Assembly: GCA_900769325.1 (NCBI GenBank)
Contig: CAAGGF010000018.1
Location: 1 to 64,000, forward strand
From: Spirochaetia bacterium
Lineage (GTDB): Bacteria; Spirochaetota; Spirochaetia; Treponematales; Treponemataceae
DNA: 64,000 nt
Reading direction: 5' to 3'
Shown here: positions 51,657 to 60,052 of the stretch, one piece after another
Position numbering within the stretch: the first letter of the stretch is position 1
Layout of the letters: each line of letters starts with the position of its first letter
Made by a program: the position numbers and the translations under genes
Notes under the pieces: model-generated
What the model was told of the DNA's origin: nothing
Databases searched by the model: none
Seen by the model: the letters and a program-made list of their open reading frames with translations, nothing else

Positions 51657-53783
51657 TTGAAAAAATTCAACAAAAAAAATATTTCAAAAGATACAGTAAA
51701 ATTTCTTCACGAAAAATTTTCGCTTTCTCCGCTTGAAGCCTCAATTCTTTCTCGCCGCGGAATAACCGAAGGCAAAGATTTGCTTTATTTTCTTGAAGAC
51801 GATTTAAGATTTACGCACGAGCCTTTTCTTTTAAACGGAATCGAAGATGCTGTAGAACGCATTAATCAGGCAAAAGACGAAGAAGAAAAAATTCTGATTT
51901 TCGGAGACAGGGATGTTGACGGAATTACAAGCACTTCAATTCTTTACAATTATTTAAAAAAGAAAGGATGCGATGTTTCATGGAAAATTCCAACTGGCGA
52001 AGAATCTTACGGCCTTACACAAGAAGCAGTAGAAAATTTTTCAAAAGAATACGGAACCCTCATAATCACCGTAGACTGCGGAATTTCAAACTATGACGAA
52101 ATTGAAAAGGCAAACAGTCTTGGAATCGATGTAATCGTCACAGATCACCACAATCCGCCGGAAAAAATCCCGAATGCAGCTGTTTTAATCGACCCGAAAT
52201 TAAGCGATTCAAACTACCCTTTCAAAGAAATTTCAGGAGCTGCAGTCGCTTTTAAACTTACAGAAGCGTTAAGATTTTCCGAAACAGATTTTTACAATCA
52301 GGAATTCTGCTTTCTAAATGTAGAAAAAAAAGAAACAGGTTACAAAGTCGATTGCCTTAAACTGAAAAATCTCGTTCAGGTTTCCTCTTTTTCGCAGACT
52401 TTTCCAGATTTTCCAGTATCGTTTCAAAACACAAAACTTTACGATTACATAAAAAGCGAACTTATCTGCGTCTGGTCTAAAAAAAATGTTCAAGAAAATC
52501 TAAAAAATCTTTTTGGAAACAACATAGATTTCAATCTTTACGATGTAGAGCCGGAGGTTACAAAAACTTTTCCGTCGCTCAAAAACAAAACGCTTTCACA
52601 ATTAAAAAATATTTCAAAAATAGCAAAATACACTTCCCGAGAACTTTCAGAAGTTGAAGGACTTTCAAATCTTTTTGTCACATACATTCAAAAAACTTAT
52701 GAATCAAAAACAAAAAGCGCCTCAGAAAAAGACTTACAGCTTGTTTCACTTGCCGCACTGGCCGATGTAATGCCTTTAAAAAACGAAAACAGAATTTTCA
52801 TAAAAGAAGGCATAAAATCAATGAATTCTTCTTTCTGCGAAGGCCTTTCTGAACTTTTTGCAAAATTGAACCTCTTCGGAAAACCTGTAAACGCCCAGAC
52901 TTTAAGCTGGAAAATCAATCCTGCAATAAACGCATGCGGAAGAGTTGGAGAATCCTACATTGCTGTCAAACTTTTTACCGAAGAAGATCCAAAAAAACGC
53001 GAAGAATACGCCGACCAAATCGTTTCTTACAACGAAAAACGAAAAGAAAATGTTTCGGAAGCAGAATTTTATGTTTCAAAAGATGCAGAAGAAAGCATTC
53101 AAACTTACCAAAACAATCTCTGCGTAGTCTGCGATGAAAGAATTAACAAAGGAATTACAGGCCTTCTTGCCGGAAAATTCGTTTCAAAATTCAATGTTCC
53201 GTCTTTTGTCCTTTCCTTAAACGAAGAAAAAACAGTTTATTTCGGTTCGCTTAGAACTTGCAGAAATTTCAACGCAACAGAATTTTTGTCAAAATTTGAA
53301 CCTGGATTTTTCATCGCATACGGAGGACACGACTGTGCCGCCGGATTCAGCCTCGAAAAAGAAAAAATTTCTCAATTTAAAGAAAAACTTCTTTCCTTTT
53401 CAAAAGAAATTCAACTTTCAGAAGCAGAAGAACTTGAACTCGATGCCGAAATTCCTTTAGATTACATGAACGAAGAACTTTGTACGCTAATCGAAAAATT
53501 CGAACCATACGGGCAGGAAAACGCACAGCTCACATTTTTCTCAAAAAACATTCCCGTAATCGATGCACAAATAATCGGAAAAACAGAACCACAGCATTTA
53601 AAACTCACTCTTGACTGCGGAAAATTCAAATTCCCGGCAGTTTTCTGGAAAGAAGCAGGGCGCCTTAACAGGGATTTTTCCGTGGGGCAAAAAATAAACA
53701 TTCTCTATAACATCGAAAAAAACACTTTCAACGGAATTTCAAAACCTCAGATAGTCATAATCGATGCAGAAAAATCAGAATAA
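51657..53783 (+). CDS. recJ: Single-strand DNA exonuclease RecJ
   Basis: A 708-residue RecJ, a 5'-3' exonuclease in RecF-pathway recombination and mismatch repair. DHH motifs: FGDRDVDGITST (metal Asp pair), VDCGISN and VTDHHNPP. DHHA1 with FIAYGGHDCAAGFSLE follows, then an OB fold. It is about 130 residues longer than E. coli RecJ, with an extra region at about 215-340 between DHH and DHHA1. The start codon is TTG (51657) after AGGAA. It lies 27 nt after deoA, and recO and recJ share one operon, functionally consistent. Confidence 0.93.
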   Translation: MKKFNKKNISKDTVKFLHEKFSLSPLEASILSRRGITEGKDLLYFLEDDLRFTHEPFLLNGIEDAVERINQAKDEEEKILIFGDRDVDGITSTSILYNYLKKKGCDVSWKIPTGEESYGLTQEAVENFSKEYGTLIITVDCGISNYDEIEKANSLGIDVIVTDHHNPPEKIPNAAVLIDPKLSDSNYPFKEISGAAVAFKLTEALRFSETDFYNQEFCFLNVEKKETGYKVDCLKLKNLVQVSSFSQTFPDFPVSFQNTKLYDYIKSELICVWSKKNVQENLKNLFGNNIDFNLYDVEPEVTKTFPSLKNKTLSQLKNISKIAKYTSRELSEVEGLSNLFVTYIQKTYESKTKSASEKDLQLVSLAALADVMPLKNENRIFIKEGIKSMNSSFCEGLSELFAKLNLFGKPVNAQTLSWKINPAINACGRVGESYIAVKLFTEEDPKKREEYADQIVSYNEKRKENVSEAEFYVSKDAEESIQTYQNNLCVVCDERINKGITGLLAGKFVSKFNVPSFVLSLNEEKTVYFGSLRTCRNFNATEFLSKFEPGFFIAYGGHDCAAGFSLEKEKISQFKEKLLSFSKEIQLSEAEELELDAEIPLDYMNEELCTLIEKFEPYGQENAQLTFFSKNIPVIDAQIIGKTEPQHLKLTLDCGKFKFPAVFWKEAGRLNRDFSVGQKINILYNIEKNTFNGISKPQIVIIDAEKSE

Positions 53784-53792
53784 GGAAAAAAT

Positions 53793-54782
53793 ATGAAAAA
53801 CTTAAAAAAAATAATTTTTGCATTAATTTTAACTTCGATTTCAAGCCTTTTTGCAAAAACGCTAACCTTTACAGAAGAAAAATATTCAGGAAGCATTACT
53901 TTCAACGATAACGCACAATTAGGAGATGCAATTTTTGTAAGGCTCAACATAAGATTTCAAAAAAATCAGAAGAAAAAAAATCTTAAAGAAACAGAGGCAA
54001 TATTAAAACTTTTTTCAGGCGACAGGCAGATTGAATGTTCAAGATTTTTTCCGATTACGCCTCAAAAAGAAAAAAACATCAAAAATGAACTTCTTGCCGC
54101 TATTCCCCTTTCAACATGGCTAAAACTTCAGGATAATTTTTCATTAAAAATAATTTTCGATCCAAACATTTCAGAACAAAAAGAAATCACGGTACCAATT
54201 CACATAAAAGAAAAAACATTCGTCTCAGAGGCAATCGATTTAAATCAGGCAAATACAGACATAAAAACTGACATGTCACCTGAAAGACTTGAGCAAATCG
54301 AAAAATTAAACACGATTTTTGAAACAATAATTTCAGAAGATATTTACGATTTAAAAAGCTTCATAAAACCTGTTTTACAAGACAGAAAGACTTCATTTTT
54401 TGCAGACAGAAGGCTTTACCGCTATGCAAACAACGAAACATCAACATCAATGCACAACGGAATCGATTACGGCGTGCCGGAAGGTAGCGAAGTTTCCTCT
54501 TGTGCTGCAGGAAAAGTTGTAATGGCAGAAAACAGAATTTCTACAGGACTTTCAATCGTAATTGAACATCTTCCGGGGCTTTACAGCGTTTACTACCATT
54601 TAAGCAGCCTTAATGTAAAGGAAGGACAAATCGTAAAGCAGGGAGAATTAATCGGACTTTCTGGAAAAACCGGTCTTGCAACAGGTCCGCACCTTCACTG
54701 GGAAGTAAGGCTCAATGCCTTGCCGGTTTCACCAGAATTTTTTCTTTCAGATTATACATACAACGAAGGTGATTTAAACTAA
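53793..54782 (+). CDS. Secreted M23 (LytM) peptidase
   Basis: A 329-residue exported metallopeptidase. The signal peptide (IIFALILTSISSLFA) is followed by a beta-rich domain with coiled segments (30-210). The M23 domain has HNGIDYGVPEGSEV (zinc His and Asp) and GPHLHWEVRLN (HxH), as in active enzymes. It likely trims peptidoglycan cross-links or tethers the envelope. AAGGAA lies before the ATG, 9 nt after recJ. The stop is 2 nt from the convergent gene's stop. Confidence 0.92.
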   Translation: MKNLKKIIFALILTSISSLFAKTLTFTEEKYSGSITFNDNAQLGDAIFVRLNIRFQKNQKKKNLKETEAILKLFSGDRQIECSRFFPITPQKEKNIKNELLAAIPLSTWLKLQDNFSLKIIFDPNISEQKEITVPIHIKEKTFVSEAIDLNQANTDIKTDMSPERLEQIEKLNTIFETIISEDIYDLKSFIKPVLQDRKTSFFADRRLYRYANNETSTSMHNGIDYGVPEGSEVSSCAAGKVVMAENRISTGLSIVIEHLPGLYSVYYHLSSLNVKEGQIVKQGELIGLSGKTGLATGPHLHWEVRLNALPVSPEFFLSDYTYNEGDLN

Positions 54783-54784
54783 AT

Positions 54785-55405
54785 TTATTTTAAGACAAGT
54801 TTTCCTTCTTGATTTATGACAATGCTGTAAACTTTTCCGTGTTCGCATTTTGTCAAATCGATTACGATATCGCTTGTGTATTTATTTGAAAAAACGGAAA
54901 AACGGTTCAGCGAAAAGTCTGCGGTTTTAAATAAATTTTCTGAAAAAACATTTTTTTCTATTGGATTATACAAAAGGCATTTCTGATTTTCCATATAATA
55001 CGGAATTAAATTTGTTCCGCCGCTTTCGATTTTCCATAAATTTGTGAAACTGTCGTAATTCTTGCCGTAAATGCGCTTTGGAAAATAAAAACTGAAACCG
55101 GAAAATTCTGTCTTTTTAAAAAGAATTTCAATTCCGTCGTTTTTCCATGAACGCTCAATGACAGAAACATCGTTTCCGCTTGAATCCAAAATCGAAATGC
55201 GGGCGCTCAAAGTATTCATTCCCAAATCTTCACTTTTTCCGTAAAAAACAACCTGCATAATCGGCAAATCATTCGGGAACGACAAAGTTTTTGAAAAATT
55301 TTTCAGTTTTAAAATAAAAATAAAGTCAAGAAAACAGAAAATTAAAAAAACTGAAAGCACGAGAAAAATCAAACATAAAATTTTTCCAAGAATTTTACGA
55401 TTCAT
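54785..55405 (-). CDS. Membrane-anchored protein of unknown function
   Basis: A 206-residue protein with an N-terminal hydrophobic helix (about 8-32) and a beta-rich remainder predicted outside the membrane. No motif is recognised. The ATG at 55405 overlaps the end of ligA by 11 nt, so it is translationally coupled to ligA and is the last gene of that unit. Confidence 0.65.
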   Translation of the reverse strand: MNRKILGKILCLIFLVLSVFLIFCFLDFIFILKLKNFSKTLSFPNDLPIMQVVFYGKSEDLGMNTLSARISILDSSGNDVSVIERSWKNDGIEILFKKTEFSGFSFYFPKRIYGKNYDSFTNLWKIESGGTNLIPYYMENQKCLLYNPIEKNVFSENLFKTADFSLNRFSVFSNKYTSDIVIDLTKCEHGKVYSIVINQEGKLVLK

Positions 55406-57344
55406 TGAACAGTTTCAAAAACTCCGCTTCTGAAATTACAGGAACCGAAAATTTTCTGGCCTTTTCGTTTTTAGAAGAACCTGAAGAAGTATCGTTTGTT
55501 ACAAGATAGTTCAAATCTTTTGTAACAGAAGACTTTACGATTCCGCCGGCTTCTTTTACCATTTTTTCTGCATCCTGGCGTTTTAAAGTTTTTAATTCCC
55601 CGGTAAAACAGAAAGAAACATTTTTAAGATGCCCCGAATTATTTTCTTTTATTTTTATGAAATTCTTTGAAAGATAAAGCATTTCTTCTTTGTTTTCCGA
55701 AAGCCCCTGAACTAAAGTTTTTGCCATAACTTTTGCAAAACCGTAAACCGAAGCAACAGCCTCTTCCGAAATATTTAAAATTTTTTCAAGAGTGTCATAA
55801 CCGGACGAAACAAGTTTATCAACGGTCGTCTCCCCGATTCCTTCGATGTCAAAACCTGCGATAAACGCTGAAAGGGAAACGGTTCTGTGGCTGTCTATCG
55901 ATTTTAAAACTTTTTCAGCACCCAAAGATTTTTTTTCCATCGCGATACTTTCTTCGTTCAAGAAAAATGGAATTAAATCGTCTAAAGTAAGGTGATACAA
56001 ATCGGAAATTTTGCGGATTTTTTCTTTATTGAAAAGATTTTGTACAAGCGTTTCGCCTAAATCCCGAATATCGATTACGCTCACCCATTTTAAAATTGCA
56101 TGTAAAAGGCGTTTCGAACATTCTTTATTCGGACAAAAAAGCCTTGTTCCGTCGTTTACAAGAACAGAATTGCAGGTTTCACATTTACACGGAATTTCGA
56201 TTTCCTTCTCAGAAGATGCATCTTCGTGAATACAGTTTTCTATTTTTGGAATGATTTCACCGCGTTTTACGACGACAACCTTGCATCCGATTTTTGCACC
56301 AAGATTTTTCATTGTATCAGGATTTGAAAAACTTGCACGCTTTACTGTAGTTCCGTTTAGTTCAACGCTGTCAAAAATTGCAACAGGCGTGTAAGTTGCA
56401 CCGTTTACGCTCCATTCAACAGACCTTAATGTAGAAACTGCCTCATCAAGACTGAATTTAAAGGCAATCTGACGGTCAGGGCGTGCTCTTTTCATATCTT
56501 CCTGATTTATTTTTCGTTCTTTTATTACAAGACCGTCTATGTCGTATTCAAGATTTTTGCGAATGTCCATTACATAAGACCGGTAATCGATTACTTCTTT
56601 TACAGATTTACAGATTTTCAACGGGCAGACATTAAAACCGCATTTTTTCAAGAATTCGATTTTTTCTTCCTCATCTGAAAAAAAACTTTCCCCCGATGAA
56701 AGAGAATCATAGACGATTAAAGTAAGATATTCGCTTCCAGAACCGTCTTTTCTTTTCATTAAACCGTTTGCCGCATTCCTGCAGTTTGCTTTGTCACTGA
56801 AAAATTTTTCATGAACTTCGTGCGTCATAATGACTTCGCCGCGAATTCCGCCTGTAAAATTGATTTTCTTCCCGTCAATTTTTAATTCCTGAATAACGCC
56901 GTTCATTTTTCGCGCGTTTTCAGTAATTTCATCCCCTTTAACACCGTCCCCGCGCGTTACAGCATGGATTAAAATTCCGTCTGAATACTGAAGCTCAAGA
57001 GAGGCTCCGTCCAATTTGTATTCAACAAAATATTCATCGTAAATGTGATTTTCCGCCCAAGATGCAAACTGTTCAGGATTTGACGCTTTTTCCTGGCTGC
57101 CCATCGGCATAATGTGATTTATTTTTTTAAAATTTCCTGAATCAGAACCGACAGTTTTAAAAAGAATATTTTCTGAATCCAAAGATTTTAATTCATCCCA
57201 AAGTAAATCAAACTGTGCATCCGAAATTTCCGCTTCACCGTTGTAATAAGAATCCTGATATTTTTTTATTAATTTTTCGAGTTCTTTTATACGCTTAATT
57301 TTTTTATTCTGCTCGTCGATTTCGCTTAATTCAAATAAATCCAT
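55395..57344 (-). CDS. ligA: NAD-dependent DNA ligase
   Basis: A 649-residue LigA sealing nicks with NAD. The adenylated lysine is K110 in EYKLDGASLELQY. The Ia domain precedes it and an OB fold follows. A four-Cys zinc finger (CKCETCNSV and CPNKECS), HhH repeats (VSGYDTLEKIL and nearby) and a C-terminal BRCT (CFTGELKTLKRQDAEKMV) complete the enzyme. The length is normal. It follows trmB by 3 nt and overlaps the membrane protein gene by 11 nt. Confidence 0.96.
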   Translation of the reverse strand: MDLFELSEIDEQNKKIKRIKELEKLIKKYQDSYYNGEAEISDAQFDLLWDELKSLDSENILFKTVGSDSGNFKKINHIMPMGSQEKASNPEQFASWAENHIYDEYFVEYKLDGASLELQYSDGILIHAVTRGDGVKGDEITENARKMNGVIQELKIDGKKINFTGGIRGEVIMTHEVHEKFFSDKANCRNAANGLMKRKDGSGSEYLTLIVYDSLSSGESFFSDEEEKIEFLKKCGFNVCPLKICKSVKEVIDYRSYVMDIRKNLEYDIDGLVIKERKINQEDMKRARPDRQIAFKFSLDEAVSTLRSVEWSVNGATYTPVAIFDSVELNGTTVKRASFSNPDTMKNLGAKIGCKVVVVKRGEIIPKIENCIHEDASSEKEIEIPCKCETCNSVLVNDGTRLFCPNKECSKRLLHAILKWVSVIDIRDLGETLVQNLFNKEKIRKISDLYHLTLDDLIPFFLNEESIAMEKKSLGAEKVLKSIDSHRTVSLSAFIAGFDIEGIGETTVDKLVSSGYDTLEKILNISEEAVASVYGFAKVMAKTLVQGLSENKEEMLYLSKNFIKIKENNSGHLKNVSFCFTGELKTLKRQDAEKMVKEAGGIVKSSVTKDLNYLVTNDTSSGSSKNEKARKFSVPVISEAEFLKLFNES

Positions 57345-57347
57345 ATT

Positions 57348-58067
57348 TTACTCATCTTTTTCAAACATTAATTCTGTAATAAGCCGTTCTGCATTAATAC
57401 CTTTTCTTTCGAATTTGGTTTCCGGCCGCCACGACTGTTTTTCGGCATATTTTGAATATTTATTTTTTAAACCAGGCGTATTTTCAAACTGTTCAAGTGC
57501 AAAATCTGCATATTCCCGCCAGTCCGTAACAAAATAAACATAACCGCCTTTAGAAAGCTTTTTAGAAATCAAGTCCGTTCTAGGCCGCTGCACAAGCCTT
57601 CTTTTATGATGACGCTTTTTTGGCCACGGATCAGGAAAGAAAATGTGAAATGCCGAAACAGAAGAATCGCGAATCATATTTTCTAAAACTTCAAGTGCAT
57701 CGTGCTCAATAATATAAAGATTTTTCAGCTGTTTTGTTTTAATTTCGCCCAAAAGTTTTCCAACGCCCGGAGTATGAACTTCTATTCCAATATAATTTAT
57801 GTCAGGATTTTGTTCTGCAATAAGTGCCGTCGCAGCTCCCATTCCGAATCCAATTTCAATCACTACAGGATTTGTATTTCCAAAAATTTCAACATAATTT
57901 ATTTTTTTCTGCTCATAAGGAATGCAGTAAACAGGCGAAAGTTCCTTATAATCCCTCATCTGAGCATCCGTCATCCGTCCAACGCGAAGAACATAAGTTT
58001 TTACCGTGCGGTATACAGATTTTTTTTCAAGATTTTCGTTTTCTAAAATCCGTGTATCTTTTTCCAT
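57348..58067 (-). CDS. trmB: tRNA (guanine-N7-)-methyltransferase
   Basis: A 239-residue TrmB making m7G46 in tRNA. The SAM-binding [18 protein letters not shown] (about 70-87) and the catalytic [18 protein letters not shown] (about 143-160) are canonical. [11 protein letters not shown] is near the C-terminus. AAGGT lies before the ATG. It is between the lipoprotein and ligA genes. Confidence 0.95.
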   Translation of the reverse strand: MEKDTRILENENLEKKSVYRTVKTYVLRVGRMTDAQMRDYKELSPVYCIPYEQKKINYVEIFGNTNPVVIEIGFGMGAATALIAEQNPDINYIGIEVHTPGVGKLLGEIKTKQLKNLYIIEHDALEVLENMIRDSSVSAFHIFFPDPWPKKRHHKRRLVQRPRTDLISKKLSKGGYVYFVTDWREYADFALEQFENTPGLKNKYSKYAEKQSWRPETKFERKGINAERLITELMFEKDE

Positions 58068-58092
58068 ACCTTACCTTTTAATTTTTATATTT

Positions 58093-58779
58093 TTAAGATT
58101 TTATATCTGAAGAATTTTGTGATTCTGGTATTTTATAAAAATATTTTGACATGACAAGATATGACTCATCAAATGCACTGTAACAAATTCTGTATTTTTG
58201 AGAATCTTTGAAATTTTTAAAAATTATTTCGTCGCTCTTCCATGATTCTTTAAAAACACCGTAATACAAAAGCATTTCCGACTCCGTATAAACGGCAATC
58301 TGTTTTAATGTGTTATCCTTTATAAAATTTTCTGCTTCTGAAAAAGTCTTGTTATATAATTCTTCCGGGTAAAAAACATTCATCACAGAAGAAACGCTTT
58401 CTCCTTGAGCATCATTGTAAACGACATCGTATATTCCAAGCGGAATTTTTTGATTTTTGTTATTGCACAGATTTAAAGCACAAGCCCAACTGTTATTTGA
58501 ATCAGAAAAAATATAAGGATTTTCAACAATCCACTTAAATTTATTTCCGCGGTTTTCTATAGAAAAAGACTCTAAACGCCTTACATCGCTCAACGCTGAA
58601 ATATAAGCCTGAAATTTTACATCCGGAAAAGAAGATTCATCATTGTAAGAAAAAACTACCGTTGCAGAACACCGGGCAATTTCCGGTGAAGAATCTGAAC
58701 AGCCGGAAAAAAAAACTTGAATAAACAAAGAGAAAAAAATAGAAAATAAAAAAACAATCTTTTTCCTGAAATTTTTCAT
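58093..58779 (-). CDS. Lipoprotein of unknown function
   Basis: A 228-residue lipoprotein. A hydrophobic signal (VFLFSIFFSLFIQVFF) ends in the lipobox FSGC, with mature Cys near residue 27. The mature part has a SATVVFSYNDESSFPDVKF beta pattern and a helical end. No family is recognised. There is no ribosome site; the start is 5 nt after the preceding stop, so it is probably coupled to the GHKL-like gene. Confidence 0.72.
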   Translation of the reverse strand: MKNFRKKIVFLFSIFFSLFIQVFFSGCSDSSPEIARCSATVVFSYNDESSFPDVKFQAYISALSDVRRLESFSIENRGNKFKWIVENPYIFSDSNNSWACALNLCNNKNQKIPLGIYDVVYNDAQGESVSSVMNVFYPEELYNKTFSEAENFIKDNTLKQIAVYTESEMLLYYGVFKESWKSDEIIFKNFKDSQKYRICYSAFDESYLVMSKYFYKIPESQNSSDIKS

Positions 58780-58784
58780 TTGGG

Positions 58785-59957
58785 CTAAAAATTAAATATT
58801 AAATTGATGACTGTCAAATCGTTTGAAGCAAACTGATTTACAAGAGATTCAAATTTAACATTGACTTTTTTACAGGCATCGTCAAGATATGAAAGATAGT
58901 AAAGTCCTAAGTCCGTGCCTTCCTGACCTTCCGGGAGTTCTCGGTAAAAATCGATAAGAGTTCTTTTTTTTGTGTCGGCAGTCATTTTTGTTTCAATATC
59001 GTCTTTTATTTCCTGAAAGTCATCACTTTTATTGTAAAGAGTAATCTGAAGGCGTCCCTGCTTACCGATTGAAGAAGAACCTCCTCCTAATTTCCATGAA
59101 AGGAATACAAGAGAATGCTTGCTTTCAAGAGTTTTTACTATTTTTGAACGGACTTCAGGGTCTAAGACAAGTGCATCAAGGTCATCAACATCAGGATACA
59201 TTCTTTTTGCTTCTTTACGGATGTTTGTATTTTCACTGTTTAGTGCAAGTTCCATAACCATTACCGAAATGTATTCTGCAACCTTTGATTTTTCCATATA
59301 TTGAGCGAGGAGATTCCTGATTTGAACAATCATCTGCTCGAAATTAGGATCTTTCTGGAACAAAGTAATTATATACCAGTTCATAAGGCTCATGCGGTTC
59401 ATAAATTTTTCTGACATGAGCATATAAATATTTTTTTCTTCTATTGAATAATCTTTATTTTCACGGATTCCTGCCCAGACAGGTTCAAGGATTTCCCGTC
59501 GTTTTTCCTGAATTATTGCATCCATTCTTGGATTTGAAAGCGCGGCACGAAGCTGTTTTTCACCGATTTTAGTTTTTTCATCGATAAGGTTTGCCGGATG
59601 CTTTCTGTTGTGGTCCCGTACGCAAGAACACTGAATCAAAGCAGAATAAATATCGCGGTCAAACTGCTTATAAAGAAGCGAATAAACTATGAGTTTTGAA
59701 AGATCCATTACTTCTTGCCTTGAAGAAACGAATTCCGGCATGGAGATTTCTATTTTTGAAATGTAATCGAGCAGAAGCATGCTCTGAATAGACTGCGGCG
59801 AAAACTGATTTAAAGAAATTCCGTATTCATCGACATTATCTGCAAGGCGGAAACGCAAAAGTCTTTTTTTATGGCTGATAAAATTAGAAGCCCCGTTTTC
59901 TGTTAGAATAACTTTTAAAGGTAATTCAAGCAATAATTTTTTACCAGAAGCACTCAT
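58785..59957 (-). CDS. Unrecognised protein with degenerate GHKL/HATPase-like half
   Basis: A 390-residue soluble protein. The N-terminal half is helical and unrecognised (VLKDISKIEISM-type segments, SEKFMNRMSLMNWYI). From about residue 225, VMELALNSENTNIRKEA resembles an N-box (E...N). From about 345, EGTDLGLYYLSYLDDACKK resembles the G2 lid (GLGLYL), followed by FES and a strand. A G1 box is not evident. This suggests a histidine-kinase-type ATP-binding fold that may have lost ATPase function. GGAG lies before the ATG. It is the first gene of a unit with a lipoprotein, trmB and ligA. Confidence 0.6.
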   Translation of the reverse strand: MSASGKKLLLELPLKVILTENGASNFISHKKRLLRFRLADNVDEYGISLNQFSPQSIQSMLLLDYISKIEISMPEFVSSRQEVMDLSKLIVYSLLYKQFDRDIYSALIQCSCVRDHNRKHPANLIDEKTKIGEKQLRAALSNPRMDAIIQEKRREILEPVWAGIRENKDYSIEEKNIYMLMSEKFMNRMSLMNWYIITLFQKDPNFEQMIVQIRNLLAQYMEKSKVAEYISVMVMELALNSENTNIRKEAKRMYPDVDDLDALVLDPEVRSKIVKTLESKHSLVFLSWKLGGGSSSIGKQGRLQITLYNKSDDFQEIKDDIETKMTADTKKRTLIDFYRELPEGQEGTDLGLYYLSYLDDACKKVNVKFESLVNQFASNDLTVINLIFNF

Positions 59958-60015
59958 TAATCAAAAATCTCCATTTTTTAAGAATACAATCTGAAACACA
60001 ATATCAGTGACACAT

Positions 60016-60044
60016 TTGCATTGTATTCCAAATAATATTATAAT
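60016..60044 (+). promoter_or_regulatory. Promoter of the 60053 gene, leaderless arrangement
   Basis: TTGCAT (60016-60021), 17 bp spacer, perfect TATAAT (60039-60044), with 8 nt to the ATG at 60053. Confidence 0.65.
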
Positions 60045-60052
60045 CTAATTTA

